From NCBI RefSeq assembly GCF_007827975.1, contig NZ_VITT01000028.1: a stretch of DNA of 64,000 nt. The stretch is one strand, 5' to 3'. A program made the position numbers and the translations under genes. Positions 61,991 to 64,000 of the stretch are shown piece by piece (within the stretch, counting starts at the first letter, position 1; every line of letters begins with the position of its first letter). The notes under the pieces were generated by a model. The model had not been told where the DNA came from. It saw nothing but the letters and a program-made list of their open reading frames with translations, and ran no database searches. This stretch comes from Nitrospirillum viridazoti. Its GTDB lineage: Bacteria > Pseudomonadota > Alphaproteobacteria > Azospirillales > Azospirillaceae.

Positions 61991-62419
61991 ATGGACGCGC
62001 AAAACTACGCCAAGAACGCGGCCGACCTCGCCACCAACGCGCAGAAGCTGGCCGAGCAGGCCGCCAATGTGGCCAACCAGGCGACCCAGATCGCCACTGA
62101 CCAGGCCCAGCAGGGCATGCCCTTCATCGTCACCGGCCTGACGGTCTTCGTGCTGGCGGTGTTCGTCGGCTACTACGTGGTCTGGCGGGTGACGCCGGCC
62201 CTGCACAGCCCGCTGATGAGCGTCACCAACGCAGTGTCGTCGGTCATCATCGTCGGCGCGCTGATCGCCACGGGCGCCCACCACTTCGGCTTCTCCATGG
62301 TGATGGGCTTCCTGGCCGTCATCCTGGCGTCGGTGAACATCTTCGGGGGCTTCATGGTCACCCAGCGCATGCTGGCCATGTACAAGAAAAAGGCCCCTGC
62401 CCAGGGCGCCAAGAAGTAA
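61991..62419 (+). CDS. pntAB: NAD(P) transhydrogenase subunit alpha part 2 (membrane domain)
   Basis: A 142-residue membrane subunit. An N-terminal amphipathic region (NAADLATNAQKLAEQAANVA) is followed by three or four transmembrane helices containing HSPLMSVTNAVSSVIIVGAL and LASVNIFGGFMVTQRMLAMY, both family hallmarks. With PntB it forms the proton channel. It lies six bases after pntAA. Confidence 0.95.
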   Translation: MDAQNYAKNAADLATNAQKLAEQAANVANQATQIATDQAQQGMPFIVTGLTVFVLAVFVGYYVVWRVTPALHSPLMSVTNAVSSVIIVGALIATGAHHFGFSMVMGFLAVILASVNIFGGFMVTQRMLAMYKKKAPAQGAKK

Positions 62420-62434
62420 AGGGGCCGGACCATC

Positions 62435-63844
<1,410 letters not shown>

Positions 63845-63870
63845 GCCCTTTCCGGCCTAGCGCGTAAGAC

Positions 63871-63905
63871 AAGGCCCGGCGGATCGCTCCGCCGGGCCTT
63901 TTCGT
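63871..63905 (+). terminator. Terminator of the pnt operon
   Basis: Perfect 13-base arms AAGGCCCGGCGGA (63871-63883) and TCCGCCGGGCCTT (63888-63900) with a TCGC loop, followed by TTCGTTAG. It lies 26 bases after the pntB stop. The last 95 bases of the window show nothing further. Confidence 0.88.
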
Positions 63906-64000
63906 TAGTCGTCCGTGAATGATCGCTAGGGCCCTGGCAGGGTGAGTATTTCCGCGTCCGGTCAGTAATCGGATTTGCAGGAAAGCGGGGGCTTTGCCTC

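Overview
This window comes from a high-GC alphaproteobacterium. The best fit is the Rhodospirillales/Azospirillales (Azospirillum/Nitrospirillum-like), inferred from gene content and composition only. The markers are a CtrA C-terminus at the left edge, an ATP12-type F1 assembly chaperone, a COQ9-family protein near rpsU, a three-gene proton-translocating transhydrogenase (pntAA-pntAB-pntB), and an alpha-type ribosomal protein cluster with adk after secY and no rpmJ.

Layout. 1-9.9 kb holds the end of ctrA, acylphosphatase, signal peptidase I, a TPR-methyltransferase, a Tat-exported flavoprotein, and a minus-strand run of DUF429-like protein, CrcB, RluC-type synthase, HAD phosphatase and ATP12, joined by ATGA overlaps. 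9.9-21.2 kb holds a UPF0303 protein, an unpaired MotB-like protein divergent from a degenerate GGDEF/EAL-like protein, a TPR-glycosyltransferase, a FUSC-type exporter, an exported peptidase, rarA, a Do-family protease and a small cysteine-rich lipoprotein. 21.4-40.3 kb is the str-S10-spc-alpha supercluster on the minus strand: rpsL-rpsG-fusA-tuf-rpsJ-rplCDWB-rpsS-rplV-rpsC-rplP-rpmC-rpsQ-rplNXE-rpsNH-rplFR-rpsE-rpmD-rplO-secY-adk-rpsM-rpsK-rpoA-rplQ. rimO, whose product modifies S12, lies divergent from rpsL. 42-53 kb is accessory: tandem M28 peptidases, a luciferase-like oxidoreductase, an exported phosphorylase, an exported methyltransferase, an MFS/LysR pair, a rearranged D-amino-acid-oxidase-like protein and a tRNA with a CAU anticodon. 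53.6-64 kb holds an MHS transporter, COQ9, a deformylase, rpsU, a chemoreceptor, an HNH protein and the pnt operon.

Regulation visible in the sequence. Near-consensus sigma70 promoters lie upstream of rpsL (TTGACG-17-TATAGT) and rpsM (TTGACA-16-TATACT). Each is followed by a leader of over 200 nt with strong predicted structure. The rpsM leader contains a terminator-like hairpin, and the rplO-secY spacer contains a strong intrinsic terminator that secY and adk transcription would have to pass.

Most notable. (1) A family of multi-hairpin intergenic elements, three full copies and one possible fragment, sits immediately 3' of coding genes. The stems differ but still pair, the loops GACT/GACC and GGAT are conserved, and two copies carry a GTAG 5' of the second hairpin as in REP sequences. 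(2) The flavoprotein at 51576-52796 has the D-amino-acid-oxidase C-terminal signature placed before the Rossmann fold, which suggests a circular permutation. (3) The ribosomal operon leaders look like uncharacterised autoregulatory RNAs.
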